A DNA stretch of 64,000 nt from Porticoccus sp041581635. GTDB lineage: Bacteria; Pseudomonadota; Gammaproteobacteria; Pseudomonadales; Porticoccaceae. The stretch is taken from the NCBI GenBank assembly GCA_041581635.1, contig JBFICW010000002.1, positions 1 to 64,000 of the forward strand, given 5' to 3'. A program made the position numbers and the translations under genes. Positions 36,134 to 44,095 of this stretch are shown piece after piece. The notes beneath the pieces were generated by a model. The model was not told the origin of the DNA, made no database searches, and saw only the letters and a program-made list of their open reading frames with translations. How positions within the stretch are numbered: the first letter of the stretch is position 1; each line of letters starts with the position of its first letter.

Positions 36134-36202
36134 TTCTTAACGCCTAGCTAAGGGGCAACCGAAAAGCAGTATAGGTTGCGTCCGTACGAGTGCCTTGTTA
36201 GG
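36134..36202 (-). repeat. attC-like integron recombination site
   Basis: Read on the minus strand from 36202, the site starts GCCTAACAAGGCACT (R''-like GCCTAAC, fitting RYYYAAC) and ends CCCCTTAGCTAGGC-GTTA. The outer arms pair over 11-12 positions with one mismatch and one extra-helical base. A central stem GCAACC/GGTTGC (36173-36178 with 36154-36159) has a 13-base loop. This layout and the CTTAGCTAGGCGTTA ending resemble attC sites of environmental integrons. The final GTTAAGA matches GTTRRRY at six of seven positions. It lies downstream of the EAL gene, where a cassette's attC belongs. Confidence 0.6.
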
Positions 36203-36283
36203 CAACCTTTTATTTTGCCTGCTTTGTGCAAAATGAGACCCATGCCATTCAACTATTCATGGTTTGGCCCTATCTCCCACTCT

Positions 36284-37447
36284 TCATTTTCGAAAGGAAG
36301 TGTTTTTCAAGAGGCCATGCTGACATTCTTTAGAGTATGCTATTTGAAGTAAGGCACTGACTTTTCCACATGCTTCAAAATAATCAGGTAATAGTTTTTT
36401 AATCAGATTTTTGTCTCCAGAACTTTTTGCATTAAGCAGGATCTTGGAAATTTCATAGCTCATCTTATATGATGTACAAAGTTCATTATACAACTCAATA
36501 TCGACACTATCTGAAACCTCAAATAGAAACTCTCCCACTGGGCTATCTTCTGCTTCAAATGCCACGATTCTCACATTATCATCATCCATATATAGGGATG
36601 AATATATTTGACGTACCCAATCGGTAAAATCGATTATTGTCTTGTAAATTTGACCATGTTTCATGACGTTCCAGACAGGTTTTTTATTTATAAACTCAAT
36701 GAAAGATGAAAGCTCCAATGGCTTGCTGATGTAATAGCCCTGAATATGTTCGCAACCGACACCCATCAAATACTTCATGAGAGATTCTGTTTCTACGCCT
36801 TCTGCAATAGAATTCATCTTGAGCTGGTGTGCAAGATTTATACTGTGATCCAGTAGCGTAAGACCATCAGGTGTGGACATTGCTTGACTCGTCATCGTCT
36901 GGTCTATTTTTAATGTCTTAAATGGTAAATTCTTTAATTTTTCAAATGTAGCATACCCCGTACCAAAGTCATCAATAGCGAGCTCAATGCCATTTGCTTT
37001 TAGCTCGGCTATATCTAATAGACGATCATTGCTTAGAGCCAAGGCAGAACTCTCGGTTAATTCGATTTTTATTTTAGAATAATCGACACCAGAATCCTTA
37101 ACAAGCTTCAAAAATGCAGGAACAAACTCTTTCTGGACCATGTCGTTGGAGGATATATTTAATGATGCAACCATCGTATTATCCTCCTGATGTATCTTTT
37201 TCAGGTCCTCCAGAAAACGGTGTATCATGGATTTTGTTATCTCGGTTATAAAACCGGTCTGCTCTGCATAAGGTATGAAGTTGCCGGGTAGTACTAGTTC
37301 GCCATTGTCTTTCTTCCAGCGGATAAGAGCCTCGGCCGAATCAATTTTACCGGTACCCAATGAGAGAATAGGCTGATAAAAAAACAGGAATTCATCGTTT
37401 TTTATGGCGTTTGATAGATCTTTTATGGTTAATTCGCAGTCAGTCAT
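36284..37447 (-). CDS. EAL-domain protein, probable c-di-GMP phosphodiesterase, cassette-like
   Basis: The 387-residue protein has an N-terminal EAL domain (about 8-235). The metal and catalytic motifs are intact: EAL in SAEALIRW, NISSND, ELTESS, IDDFGTGYATFEKL and LKIDQTM, plus GVETE and GYYISKPL. No GGDEF, PAS or membrane segment is present. The C-terminal 145 residues (about 240-387), with DFTDWVRQIYSSLY and LLNAKSSGDKNLIKKLL, match no domain I recognise. AAAGGA seven bases before ATG 37447 supports the start. The gene is markedly more AT-rich than its neighbours. A GTTAGGC lies 27 bases upstream and an attC-like site lies downstream, suggesting horizontal acquisition as a gene cassette. 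Confidence 0.88.
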   Translation of the reverse strand: MTDCELTIKDLSNAIKNDEFLFFYQPILSLGTGKIDSAEALIRWKKDNGELVLPGNFIPYAEQTGFITEITKSMIHRFLEDLKKIHQEDNTMVASLNISSNDMVQKEFVPAFLKLVKDSGVDYSKIKIELTESSALALSNDRLLDIAELKANGIELAIDDFGTGYATFEKLKNLPFKTLKIDQTMTSQAMSTPDGLTLLDHSINLAHQLKMNSIAEGVETESLMKYLMGVGCEHIQGYYISKPLELSSFIEFINKKPVWNVMKHGQIYKTIIDFTDWVRQIYSSLYMDDDNVRIVAFEAEDSPVGEFLFEVSDSVDIELYNELCTSYKMSYEISKILLNAKSSGDKNLIKKLLPDYFEACGKVSALLQIAYSKECQHGLLKNTSFRK

Positions 37448-37474
37448 TTAGTAATCCTTTAACTTAATGCATAT

Positions 37475-37481
37475 GCCTAAC
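37475..37481 (-). repeat. GTTAGGC core, possible cassette boundary
   Basis: On the minus strand GTTAGGC (GTTRRRY consensus) lies 27 bases before the EAL start codon, the expected place for the 5' boundary of an integron gene cassette whose attC is at 36134-36202. The 7-mer alone is weak evidence: it also occurs at 38016-38022 and 43270-43276. Confidence 0.45.
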
Positions 37482-37500
37482 AGTAAATTCAAAAGACTAT

Positions 37501-37721
37501 GGCTTTATAACACTTTGGCCTTATAACACAGAAATATTCAACTCCACGATTCAGCTGAAAGCCTTTAGTTACGAGAGGTTTAAGGGGTTTTGATGGAGTT
37601 TCCAGTGGGGACAAAACAAGCCGTCTCCTGTATTGAAAGACAAATCCTTTGGCCCATTAAATATAATCCATATAGTTTAAAAATCAAAGGGTTAGAATAA
37701 TCGCAACGATGTTATAAAGCC
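37501..37721. repeat. 11-bp inverted repeats flanking about 220 bases
   Basis: GGCTTTATAAC (37501-37511) and its exact reverse complement GTTATAAAGCC (37711-37721) face each other; the match extends one more base on the inner side. A degenerate direct copy, GGCCTTATAACAC, sits at 37517-37529. No target-site duplication or transposase is visible, so a miniature transposable element is only a possibility. Confidence 0.45.
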
Positions 37722-38276
37722 CTTGGCTTCTGAAAAAAGGAATTTGACAGGCGTGCATACAGCAAAAGCTGTAAGAGCTAATACATGCTTTACAACCCAT
37801 TAGAATGCCCATTAGTATTACTTTTCATGAAAAAATAGGTCATTGAATCACTAGGTTATATTTAAATAGTGTACAGTCCTCTCCTAGACGCCTTATAACT
37901 ATCAAGGTCTGACAAAACCAACCAATTAAACTCCCTCTTTCACAATTGAACCCAATCTAAACCATAGCCTTGATCTCTACCATTTCAACCATCACTGGGT
38001 AATGCGCAACAACAAGCCTAACTCATACATTTCTAGTACATTCTGCTCGTACAATGTATGACCAACATCCAAACCCGTATTTTAAATTAACCCCTTAAAA
38101 ACAATGAGTTAAGAGTTTATAATTGCTGGCAATGTAGGTGTAAACGTTTCCCCTCGCCTCCACCACGTTATAAACGATTACTAAGTTAAAATATCCGCTT
38201 TGGGTCGACAACAGATGGTAAGAACATATAGCAACCCGACGCCAAAACTGTCCGGTTCAGCCCGAGCTAACACAGC

Positions 38277-39791
38277 TTAGACTCTCACCATATTCCGCTC
38301 ATCCGCCCACTGACGGAGCGCGGATAATCTCTCAGCCATTACCACGGACAAGGGGGCAGTGGAGCGCAACTCCTGAAACAGTAACGCCTGGGTTACCGCC
38401 TTCTGAGCCGATGACTCTTCAGAATAACTGTCATCCGATAAACCACTGTAAACTGCGGACACAATGGCCTGCTCAATTTCAGCACCGGTGAAGCCATCTG
38501 CCACCTGCACTAATTCAGCAAGGTCGAAGTGACTTATATCCAGCTCGCGTTTTTCCAGATGAATTTTAAAAATAATTTCACGGGTTTTTTCATCGGGTAG
38601 GTCGACAAAAAATAATTCGTCCAGCCGACCTTTACGAATTAATTCTGGCGGCAATTTTGAAATATCATTAGATGTTGCCACCACAAACACGGGCGATTGT
38701 TTCTCCGCCAGCCAAGTGAGCAGTGTTCCCAATACTCTTTGAGAGGTGCCAGAATCGGAGGTATCGGTACTCAGGCCTTTTTCGATTTCGTCCATCCACA
38801 GCACGCAGGGGGACATTTTTTCGGCCATGGCCAGGGATTCCCGCAGGTTTCGCTCTGTCTCGCCGTGAAATTTGTTGTACAGCGCGCCGATATCCAATCT
38901 CAGCAACGGCACTTTCCACATACCTGCTACGGACTTTGCCGCCAGGCTTTTTCCGCCACCCTGCACACCCAATAGCAAAATACCTTTGGGAGCGTCGATT
39001 CTTGCCACATCACCATGACCATTGAAGGCGCTGTGTCTGATACCCAGCCAGTTTTTAAGGTTTTCCATGCCACCCACTGCGGCAAATTGCTCGGTGTCGT
39101 ATTCGTAACTGAGAATGCCATCCAGCTCCATCAGTTTAAACTTGGCTTGGTTCACTTCCGGGATATCCGATTCTGTAATCGCGCCATCATCCACTATGGC
39201 ACCACGCACTAAATGCCGAATATCGCCCTGCGGCAAACCTTTGAGGTTACTCACCAGTTTTTGCAGGGTTTCATTGTCGGTTTTTACCCTTTGATCACCA
39301 TGGCGCTGCCCCCACTGTTTCGCTTCTTCACGAATAATGGACAGTATTTGTTTATCGTTGGGCAGAGACATTTTAAAGCGAGCACTTAACCGGGACAGTT
39401 CTGGCGGTAAATCTAGTGCGTGGCTAAGAAGCACAACGATGATATCACCCGAGGTATTTTTCTGGGCAATATCTTTTAACAGACGAATATTTTTTGGGTG
39501 CTCATCGAGCCAATGGTGAAAATCACAGAGCACATAGAAACCGGGTTCTGCACTGCTTTTAATACGTTGCAAGACTTCTTCTGGTTCGTTGTACTGAGTA
39601 TCTTTAACCAGCTGTAGACCAAAACTGACTTTTTGTAGGCCATCGGTCAATGTCCACTGATATACCGGCTTATCCCGCTTGCGACCCACCCGTATAAATA
39701 GATCGAGGGCTTTTCGCTCTTCATGGCTCTCCAATACGATAATAGGTATTCGACAATCAAGAACAATCCCGAGGTCATGTGCATCCTGCAT
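38277..39791 (-). CDS. AAA-family ATPase, Ycf46-like
   Basis: The 504-residue protein has an N-terminal non-AAA region (about 1-230, with VLCDFHHWLDEHPKNIRLLK resembling a degenerate AAA module). A classical AAA domain follows with Walker A GVQGGGKS (about 265), Walker B CVLWMDEIEKGL (about 325), sensor region VVATSNDISKLPPELIRKGR and a C-terminal lid (GFTGAEIEQAIVSAVY). This fits the Ycf46 family found in cyanobacteria and many proteobacteria, whose substrate is unknown. It stands alone, 24 bases downstream of the MBL-fold gene on the same strand, with a long non-coding AT-rich stretch after it. Confidence 0.88.
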   Translation of the reverse strand: MQDAHDLGIVLDCRIPIIVLESHEERKALDLFIRVGRKRDKPVYQWTLTDGLQKVSFGLQLVKDTQYNEPEEVLQRIKSSAEPGFYVLCDFHHWLDEHPKNIRLLKDIAQKNTSGDIIVVLLSHALDLPPELSRLSARFKMSLPNDKQILSIIREEAKQWGQRHGDQRVKTDNETLQKLVSNLKGLPQGDIRHLVRGAIVDDGAITESDIPEVNQAKFKLMELDGILSYEYDTEQFAAVGGMENLKNWLGIRHSAFNGHGDVARIDAPKGILLLGVQGGGKSLAAKSVAGMWKVPLLRLDIGALYNKFHGETERNLRESLAMAEKMSPCVLWMDEIEKGLSTDTSDSGTSQRVLGTLLTWLAEKQSPVFVVATSNDISKLPPELIRKGRLDELFFVDLPDEKTREIIFKIHLEKRELDISHFDLAELVQVADGFTGAEIEQAIVSAVYSGLSDDSYSEESSAQKAVTQALLFQELRSTAPLSVVMAERLSALRQWADERNMVRV

Positions 39792-39815
39792 AGGTAATAA
39801 CTCCTGCCACTAGAT

Positions 39816-40760
39816 TTATTGTTTGCTGAGCCAGACATCCAGCCCCTGTGCATTGAGTTTGAAGTCCATCGCCAACACCGTTGAGATTGCATCCAAGTCT
39901 ACCTCAGGAGCCATCTCTGCGATCAGCGTCAATGTCATCGTCTCTATTTTTCGGGCAATCACCTCTTGACGATTAGCGCTGTCTTTGGCGCTCAAGGCAA
40001 TTTGTCGATACGCCTCAATCTGACGACAAAGCAACTCGCGCACACGGTCGGGCCGCTCAAGCACGCTGTAATGGGTCAGATACATTCGCCTGGGATCGCT
40101 ACTCATCATCAGCTCAACTGACTGTAGCAATTTATCAGGGTCAAATTGCACCGGGGTCGTGGTAGGTATAATAAATCGCTTGTCGCCAAACACCATCTCT
40201 CGATAAGAAATACCAAATGTATCGCCAGAAAACCACCCTCGACTGCGATGATCCCAAAGACAAAAATGGTGCTCTGCATGTCCCGGCGTATGCCGGATTT
40301 CCAATGACCTCCCCGCCAGATTCAGCCTATAGCCATCCTCGGCAACCACCACCCGAGCCTCGGGAACGGGCGTAATCTCGCCATAGAGTTCGGCAAACTT
40401 TTGCTCCCCATAGACAGCTTTGGACCCGGCAACCAGTTTTGTTGGATCGATCATATGGCGAGCACCCCGAGGATGGACGACCAGCTCTGCATCGGGGTAG
40501 CGCTGCATCAGCACCCCGGCACCCCCCGCGTGATCAAGGTGCACATGCGTTGGAATGATATAGCGAACAGCATCATTGGGCATCGCCAGATACGCCAACG
40601 CGTCAGCAATACCGTCTGCGGAATGGGCTGTGCCTGTTTCAATAATAGCGACCTCACCACCCTCTATAACCAGATAGCAACAGGCTACGCCAGAGTGGAT
40701 ATAGCAAGCATCGACACAATAGATTCCTTCGCCTAAATCTTCCACAGGACTATCTTTCAT
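39816..40760 (-). CDS. MBL-fold metallo-hydrolase
   Basis: This 314-residue metallo-beta-lactamase-fold hydrolase has the metal motif THVHLDHAGGAGVLMQ (about 85-100), further ligands in RHTPGHAEHHFCLWDHR and SGDTFGIS, and a C-terminal helical tail of about 90 residues. The HxHxDH core is complete. The substrate is unknown; glyoxalase II-like and other thioester hydrolases share the fold. ATG 40760 is preceded by GGAGG and gives MKDSPVEDLGEGIYCVD; a start 24 bases upstream has no ribosome site. It is divergent from coq7 with about 60 bases between them. Confidence 0.87.
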   Translation of the reverse strand: MKDSPVEDLGEGIYCVDACYIHSGVACCYLVIEGGEVAIIETGTAHSADGIADALAYLAMPNDAVRYIIPTHVHLDHAGGAGVLMQRYPDAELVVHPRGARHMIDPTKLVAGSKAVYGEQKFAELYGEITPVPEARVVVAEDGYRLNLAGRSLEIRHTPGHAEHHFCLWDHRSRGWFSGDTFGISYREMVFGDKRFIIPTTTPVQFDPDKLLQSVELMMSSDPRRMYLTHYSVLERPDRVRELLCRQIEAYRQIALSAKDSANRQEVIARKIETMTLTLIAEMAPEVDLDAISTVLAMDFKLNAQGLDVWLSKQ

Positions 40761-40820
40761 ATGACCTCCGCACAATATGACCATTGATTTTGCTACAATG
40801 GCCCACGATTAAACACCCAA

Positions 40821-41477
40821 ATGGTTCAACTCATGAGTTTAAGGCGCTTTTCACCCCTCGACGGATTATTACTTCAACTCGATCACGCGCTGCGCACGCT
40901 TGCTGTAGCCTCGCCTGCACATGAGCGACCATCTCCGGCTAAGGATGCCTCCGAGCATGAGCTGTCTGAGACAGAAAAACACCACGCTGCGGGCCTCATG
41001 CGTGTTAATCATACCGGTGAAGTTTGTGCCCAGGCACTCTACCAAGGTCAGGCATTAACGGCGAAACTGACTACCGTTCGCAGCGAAATGGAGCATGCCG
41101 CCGACGAAGAAATCGATCATCTGGCTTGGTGCCAGGAGCGCGTCAAGCAACTGGGCAGCCACACCAGCCTGCTAAATCCGCTATGGTATGGGCTTTCCTT
41201 TGGTATTGGTGCAACCACGGGATTGATTAGCGACAAACTCAGCCTGGGTTTTGTGGCGGCCACTGAAAACCAGGTCTGCAAGCACCTGGAAAGCCACCTG
41301 AAAAAGTTGCCCACCGACGATGAAAAAAGTCGCGCGATTGTGACGCAAATGCTGGAGGACGAAGCAAAACATGCCGATGCAGCACTGGAGGCTGGTGGCG
41401 TGAAATTCCCGGCTCCCGTCAAGGGGCTGATGTCGCTTGTATCAAAGGCCATGACTAAGACCAGTTATCGCATTTAA
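40821..41477 (+). CDS. coq7: Demethoxyubiquinone hydroxylase Coq7
   Basis: Coq7 is the di-iron monooxygenase for the penultimate hydroxylation in ubiquinone synthesis, used where UbiF is absent. The 218 residues show the paired carboxylate-bridged iron motifs: GLMRVNHTGEVCAQALYQGQ (first E), MEHAADEEIDHLAWC (ExxH), ATENQVCKHLESHL and MLEDEAKHADAALEAGG (final ExxH). The N-terminus (SLRRFSPLDGLLLQLDHALR) matches Pseudomonas Coq7; ATG 40833 is a possible alternative start. It shares the neighbourhood of osmC, crp and trpC with Pseudomonas. Confidence 0.95.
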   Translation: MVQLMSLRRFSPLDGLLLQLDHALRTLAVASPAHERPSPAKDASEHELSETEKHHAAGLMRVNHTGEVCAQALYQGQALTAKLTTVRSEMEHAADEEIDHLAWCQERVKQLGSHTSLLNPLWYGLSFGIGATTGLISDKLSLGFVAATENQVCKHLESHLKKLPTDDEKSRAIVTQMLEDEAKHADAALEAGGVKFPAPVKGLMSLVSKAMTKTSYRI

Positions 41478-42446
41478 CTAGTGGGAACGAGCAGCCTGTT
41501 TGGCCTTTTGCTGAAGCTCCCTGACAATCCCTATAATCTGCTGCTTAACCCATTGGTGTGCTGGGGATTTAATGGTCCTGGCATGCTGAACCAATACCAC
41601 AGGAACGGTGCTGTCGAACTCCAACTCCTCGGGGTAAGGCTTTCGGACAATCCCGTAAGTTTCGCCCTCTATCTTTAAATCGTGCATCGTTGCCATCATC
41701 AGGCAATCTGTCTGCCATAGCGCATCCATCGCCGTCATTAGCTGAGCTGTCACCAGTGCTTTTTTACGTTTCAAGCCGTGCTTCCTCAACTGACGATCAA
41801 AACGCGTTTCGGCAGCCGACGACGAACCGGAACGAAGCAGCGAATACTGGATAAAGGGATATTCCAGCATTTCTTGCAATGTCAGCTTTTCCTTATCTGC
41901 CAGGGGATGCACCGCCCGCATCCACACGGCAGGCGTAAAATAGCCCAACGGGGTGACGTGATATTCATCGCTATAGGGACGAGAAATTTCAATCGCGAAG
42001 TCTAGCGTGCCATCTTCCAGTGAGCGCGCCTTTCCATCAGATTCACCCCTCACCCTGAGAGACATAAAAGGGGCATTTTCGATAAAGCGCTGAGTCAGTG
42101 ACGGCATGACCTGAACGGCGATGAACTCCGCCGTCATGATACAGATCTCACCTTCATAGGTCAGCGGGTCAAATTGACTCTGCATGACCAAGTCAACCAC
42201 TGAAGACAGCACCAAAGGTAACTGCTTTTCCAATCCTACCGCCCTGGGCGTGGGCACCAGCCCACGACCACTGCGAATAAACAAGGGATCGTCAAACAGC
42301 TCTCGCAGACGCTGGAGTGTCTTACTCATAGCCGGCTGCGTAATAAACAATCGTTCTGCGGCTTTGGTAACACTTTGCTCTTCCAGTAAGGCCTGAAGAG
42401 CCACTAACAAATTCAGATCAATTCTCGATAAAAGCTTTGCGTCCAC
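41478..42446 (-). CDS. LysR-family transcriptional regulator
   Basis: The 322-residue protein has the LysR winged helix-turn-helix at the N-terminus (RIDLNLLVALQALLEEQSVT then KAAERLFITQPAMSKTLQRL) and a substrate-binding-like co-inducer domain (about 95-305). The target genes are unknown; LysR proteins usually control the divergent neighbour, which here would be the candidate small RNA unit starting at about 42.5 kb. It is convergent with coq7, whose stop directly abuts its own. Confidence 0.92.
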   Translation of the reverse strand: MDAKLLSRIDLNLLVALQALLEEQSVTKAAERLFITQPAMSKTLQRLRELFDDPLFIRSGRGLVPTPRAVGLEKQLPLVLSSVVDLVMQSQFDPLTYEGEICIMTAEFIAVQVMPSLTQRFIENAPFMSLRVRGESDGKARSLEDGTLDFAIEISRPYSDEYHVTPLGYFTPAVWMRAVHPLADKEKLTLQEMLEYPFIQYSLLRSGSSSAAETRFDRQLRKHGLKRKKALVTAQLMTAMDALWQTDCLMMATMHDLKIEGETYGIVRKPYPEELEFDSTVPVVLVQHARTIKSPAHQWVKQQIIGIVRELQQKAKQAARSH

Positions 42447-42488
42447 GATACATGCCCAAAAGTTATGAATATTATTATATTAATACAT

Positions 42489-42517
42489 TTGAATCATGGT
42501 AGACCACCCAATATATT
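42489..42517 (+). promoter_or_regulatory. Sigma-70-type promoter of the candidate small RNA
   Basis: TTGAAT (42489-42494) and TATATT (42512-42517) are separated by exactly 17 bases. They match the -35 consensus at four of six positions and the -10 at five of six. Transcription would begin near 42524 on the plus strand. Confidence 0.5.
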
Positions 42518-42523
42518 AAGACC

Positions 42524-42693
42524 ATACAAGTGGAACTGATCAGACATAGCCATCAACCTATGTACCAGATTAGCGAAGCTAGGAAGACAGAGCGTGCTGA
42601 CTCTCACCATATTTTCAGCAAACTCTCAGTACCAAGTTTACACCTCTATACTCCCTCAGTATCCTTTTAGGCAGCGCTAGCTGCCTTTTTTTT
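42524..42693 (+). ncRNA. Candidate small RNA, about 170 nt
   Basis: A sigma-70-like promoter with ideal spacing and a strong plus-strand terminator bracket about 170 bases between the divergent LysR gene and the OsmC-like gene. No plus-strand gene precedes the terminator, so it must serve a transcript of its own. The only frame inside (36 codons from 42560) lacks a ribosome site. The RNA would contain GGA motifs (TGGAAC, AGGAAG) and a Hfq-type 3' end (stem plus T8). Its identity is unknown. The location next to crp and a LysR regulator hints at regulation, but that is inference. Confidence 0.45.
42669..42693 (+). terminator. Orphan intrinsic terminator
   Basis: AGGCAGC (42669-42675) and GCTGCCT (42680-42686) form a 7-bp stem with a four-base loop, GCTA, followed by eight consecutive T. 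It is oriented only for plus-strand transcripts, and no annotated plus-strand gene lies upstream within 1.1 kb apart from coq7, which is separated by the whole LysR gene. Confidence 0.85.
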
Positions 42694-42799
42694 GCCTGCC
42701 AGTTTATGGCCAACAAGCAAAAAAATAGTTGGTAGCAATATTGGAATAAATACGACAAAAAGCCTGAATTGGCCCCAACAACAAAATCGTCATTCTTTT

Positions 42800-43228
42800 C
42801 TAGGATGACGCGGCGTCTCTCACTTCGTAGCTGTGAGTAATATCAACACCACCTTTTGCCAACATAATAGAGGCTGAACAGTACTTTTCTGCAGACAACT
42901 TCACTGCATTGCGAACCATGCTGTCTTTCAGATTATGGCCAGTAACGACAAAGTGAAGGTGTATCTTGGAAAACACTGAAGGCACGGCATCTGCGCGCTC
43001 AGCTTCTATCTCTGCAATACAATCGCTGACATCCTGCCGACTTTTTTTAAGGATATGTATCACGTCAAATGATGAACAGCCCCCCATGCCAATCAACATC
43101 ATTTCCATCGGGCGAGCGCCCTGATTCTTTCCGCCGTGATCTGCCGGGCCATCCATAACAATGGTGTGGCCGGTTTCAGACTCAGCGATAAATTTGGCGT
43201 CGCCGCCCCAAGTAATTTTTGCTTTCAT
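42800..43228 (-). CDS. OsmC/Ohr-family protein (YhfA-like)
   Basis: The 142-residue OsmC-fold protein has the conserved first cysteine in GMGGCSSFDVIHILKK (about 52) and the second in AEKYCSASIMLAKGG (about 118). These form the peroxide-reactive pair in OsmC/Ohr enzymes. The YhfA subgroup lies next to crp in E. coli and Pseudomonas, as here, and its substrate is not settled. It is divergent from crp with about 120 bases between starts, a likely shared regulatory region. Confidence 0.92.
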   Translation of the reverse strand: MKAKITWGGDAKFIAESETGHTIVMDGPADHGGKNQGARPMEMMLIGMGGCSSFDVIHILKKSRQDVSDCIAEIEAERADAVPSVFSKIHLHFVVTGHNLKDSMVRNAVKLSAEKYCSASIMLAKGGVDITHSYEVRDAASS

Positions 43229-43348
43229 GGCACCCTAAATTCTAAAAGTAGTTCTCAAAAGTGTCGAAAGCCTAACATAATTGATGTGCATTAAGCCTTA
43301 GAATTGACCGCTCGGCAGACACTTTTTGTCATAAGGAGCCGCATCACA

Positions 43349-44068
43349 ATGATAAAATCGAGCTTGGCCAATGATGATTTTGTGCCCATAATGGATTCTT
43401 TATACGCTAGAGATCACACACGGGGAGAATCCGAGTTGGCACCAGCACCAATAACACCTCACATTCCGAATGTCGAAGAGTTCCTCGTTCACTGTCACCG
43501 CAGGAAATATCCTGCAAAAAGCACGATCATTTATGCGGGGGATCAGGGCGATACCCTTTCATACATCATTAGGGGATCCGTCAGCGTTCTCCTTGAGGAT
43601 GACGATGGCAGAGAAATGATCGTGGCCTACCTCAATGAGGGCGATTTTTTTGGTGAAATGGGTCTGTTTGGACAAACTGACCGAAGCGCCTGGATTCGAG
43701 CAAAAACTGAATGTGAAGTAGGCGAAATCAGCTATACAAAATTTCAAGAGCTCTCCAAAGATCACCCTGAATTTCTATTTGCCATTGGCGTACAAATGTC
43801 CAAGCGACTCAGGGATACCACGCGAAAAGTGGGCGATCTTGCCTTTTTGGATGTCACCGGCCGCGTTGCTCGTACCTTGCTGGACTTATGCAACGAGCCA
43901 GATGCAATGACCCACCCGGATGGCATGCAAATCAAAATCACCCGTCAAGAAATCGGACGGATTGTGGGCTGTTCGAGAGAAATGGTCGGACGGGTGCTTA
44001 AAACACTCGAGGATCAGGAGCTGGTCTCCGTTAAAGGAAAGACTATGGTGGTATTTGGAACCAGATAG
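43349..44068 (+). CDS. crp: cAMP receptor protein (CRP/Vfr)
   Basis: CRP is the global cAMP-responsive activator. From the first shared block (EEFLVHCHRRKYPAKSTIIY) to the end it follows E. coli CRP closely: FFGEMGLFGQTDRSAWIRAK in the cAMP pocket, DVTGRVARTLLDL, and the recognition helix GCSREMVGRVLKTLEDQ. The N-terminus is longer than in E. coli or Pseudomonas Vfr. ATG 43349 (239 residues) has AAGGAG ten bases upstream; ATG 43391 (225 residues) is an alternative. It precedes a strong bidirectional terminator shared with trpC. Confidence 0.96.
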   Translation: MIKSSLANDDFVPIMDSLYARDHTRGESELAPAPITPHIPNVEEFLVHCHRRKYPAKSTIIYAGDQGDTLSYIIRGSVSVLLEDDDGREMIVAYLNEGDFFGEMGLFGQTDRSAWIRAKTECEVGEISYTKFQELSKDHPEFLFAIGVQMSKRLRDTTRKVGDLAFLDVTGRVARTLLDLCNEPDAMTHPDGMQIKITRQEIGRIVGCSREMVGRVLKTLEDQELVSVKGKTMVVFGTR

Positions 44069-44095
44069 TCAGCGCCGCTATATCTAACAGGTATG

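Larger units (their letters stand above)
35897..36283. other. AT-rich intergenic region with four stacked inverted repeats
   Basis: No coding frame was recognised in these 387 bases. They contain a hairpin after purD (35906-35940), a nested repeat at 35952-36010, a 10-bp inverted repeat at 36083-36124 and an attC-like site at 36134-36202. Base composition is visibly more AT-rich than the purine genes to the left. Confidence 0.6.
37448..38276. other. 829-base AT-rich region without a recognisable gene
   Basis: Six-frame reading shows no plausible coding frame with a ribosome site. Structures seen are a direct repeat GGCTTTATAACAC/GGCCTTATAACAC (37501-37529, period 16), an 11-bp inverted repeat enclosing about 220 bases (37501-37721), a TTCAGCTGAA palindrome near 37550, and a second GCCTAAC at 38016. 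It lies between the EAL gene and the 3' end of the AAA ATPase gene, both minus-strand. Old mobile or cassette remnants are possible. Confidence 0.6.
42447..42799. other. Intergenic region between LysR and OsmC-like genes
   Basis: These 353 bases hold no convincing protein gene. They contain a promoter-like pair at 42489-42517 and an orphan intrinsic terminator at 42669-42693, both plus-strand, annotated separately as a candidate small RNA unit. The stretch 42700-42799 shows no further structure. Confidence 0.7.

Noticed and set aside
37501..37529. Two 13-bp near-identical direct repeats with 3-base spacing as a CRISPR-like array
   Set aside because: There are only two units, the spacer is far too short and no cas gene is present.
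38016..38022. Another GCCTAAC (GTTAGGC on the minus strand) in the AT-rich region
   Set aside because: No attC-like arms could be paired around it and no gene follows it, so it is not called a recombination site.
42560..42670. 36-codon plus-strand frame ending just before the orphan terminator
   Set aside because: It has no ribosome binding site, no recognisable composition or motif, and sits inside the candidate small RNA. Kept as RNA rather than a protein gene, though a small protein cannot be fully excluded.
43270..43276. GCCTAAC core upstream of crp
   Set aside because: It matches the integron core 7-mer but has no partner arm or palindrome around it. It shows that the 7-mer also occurs by chance.
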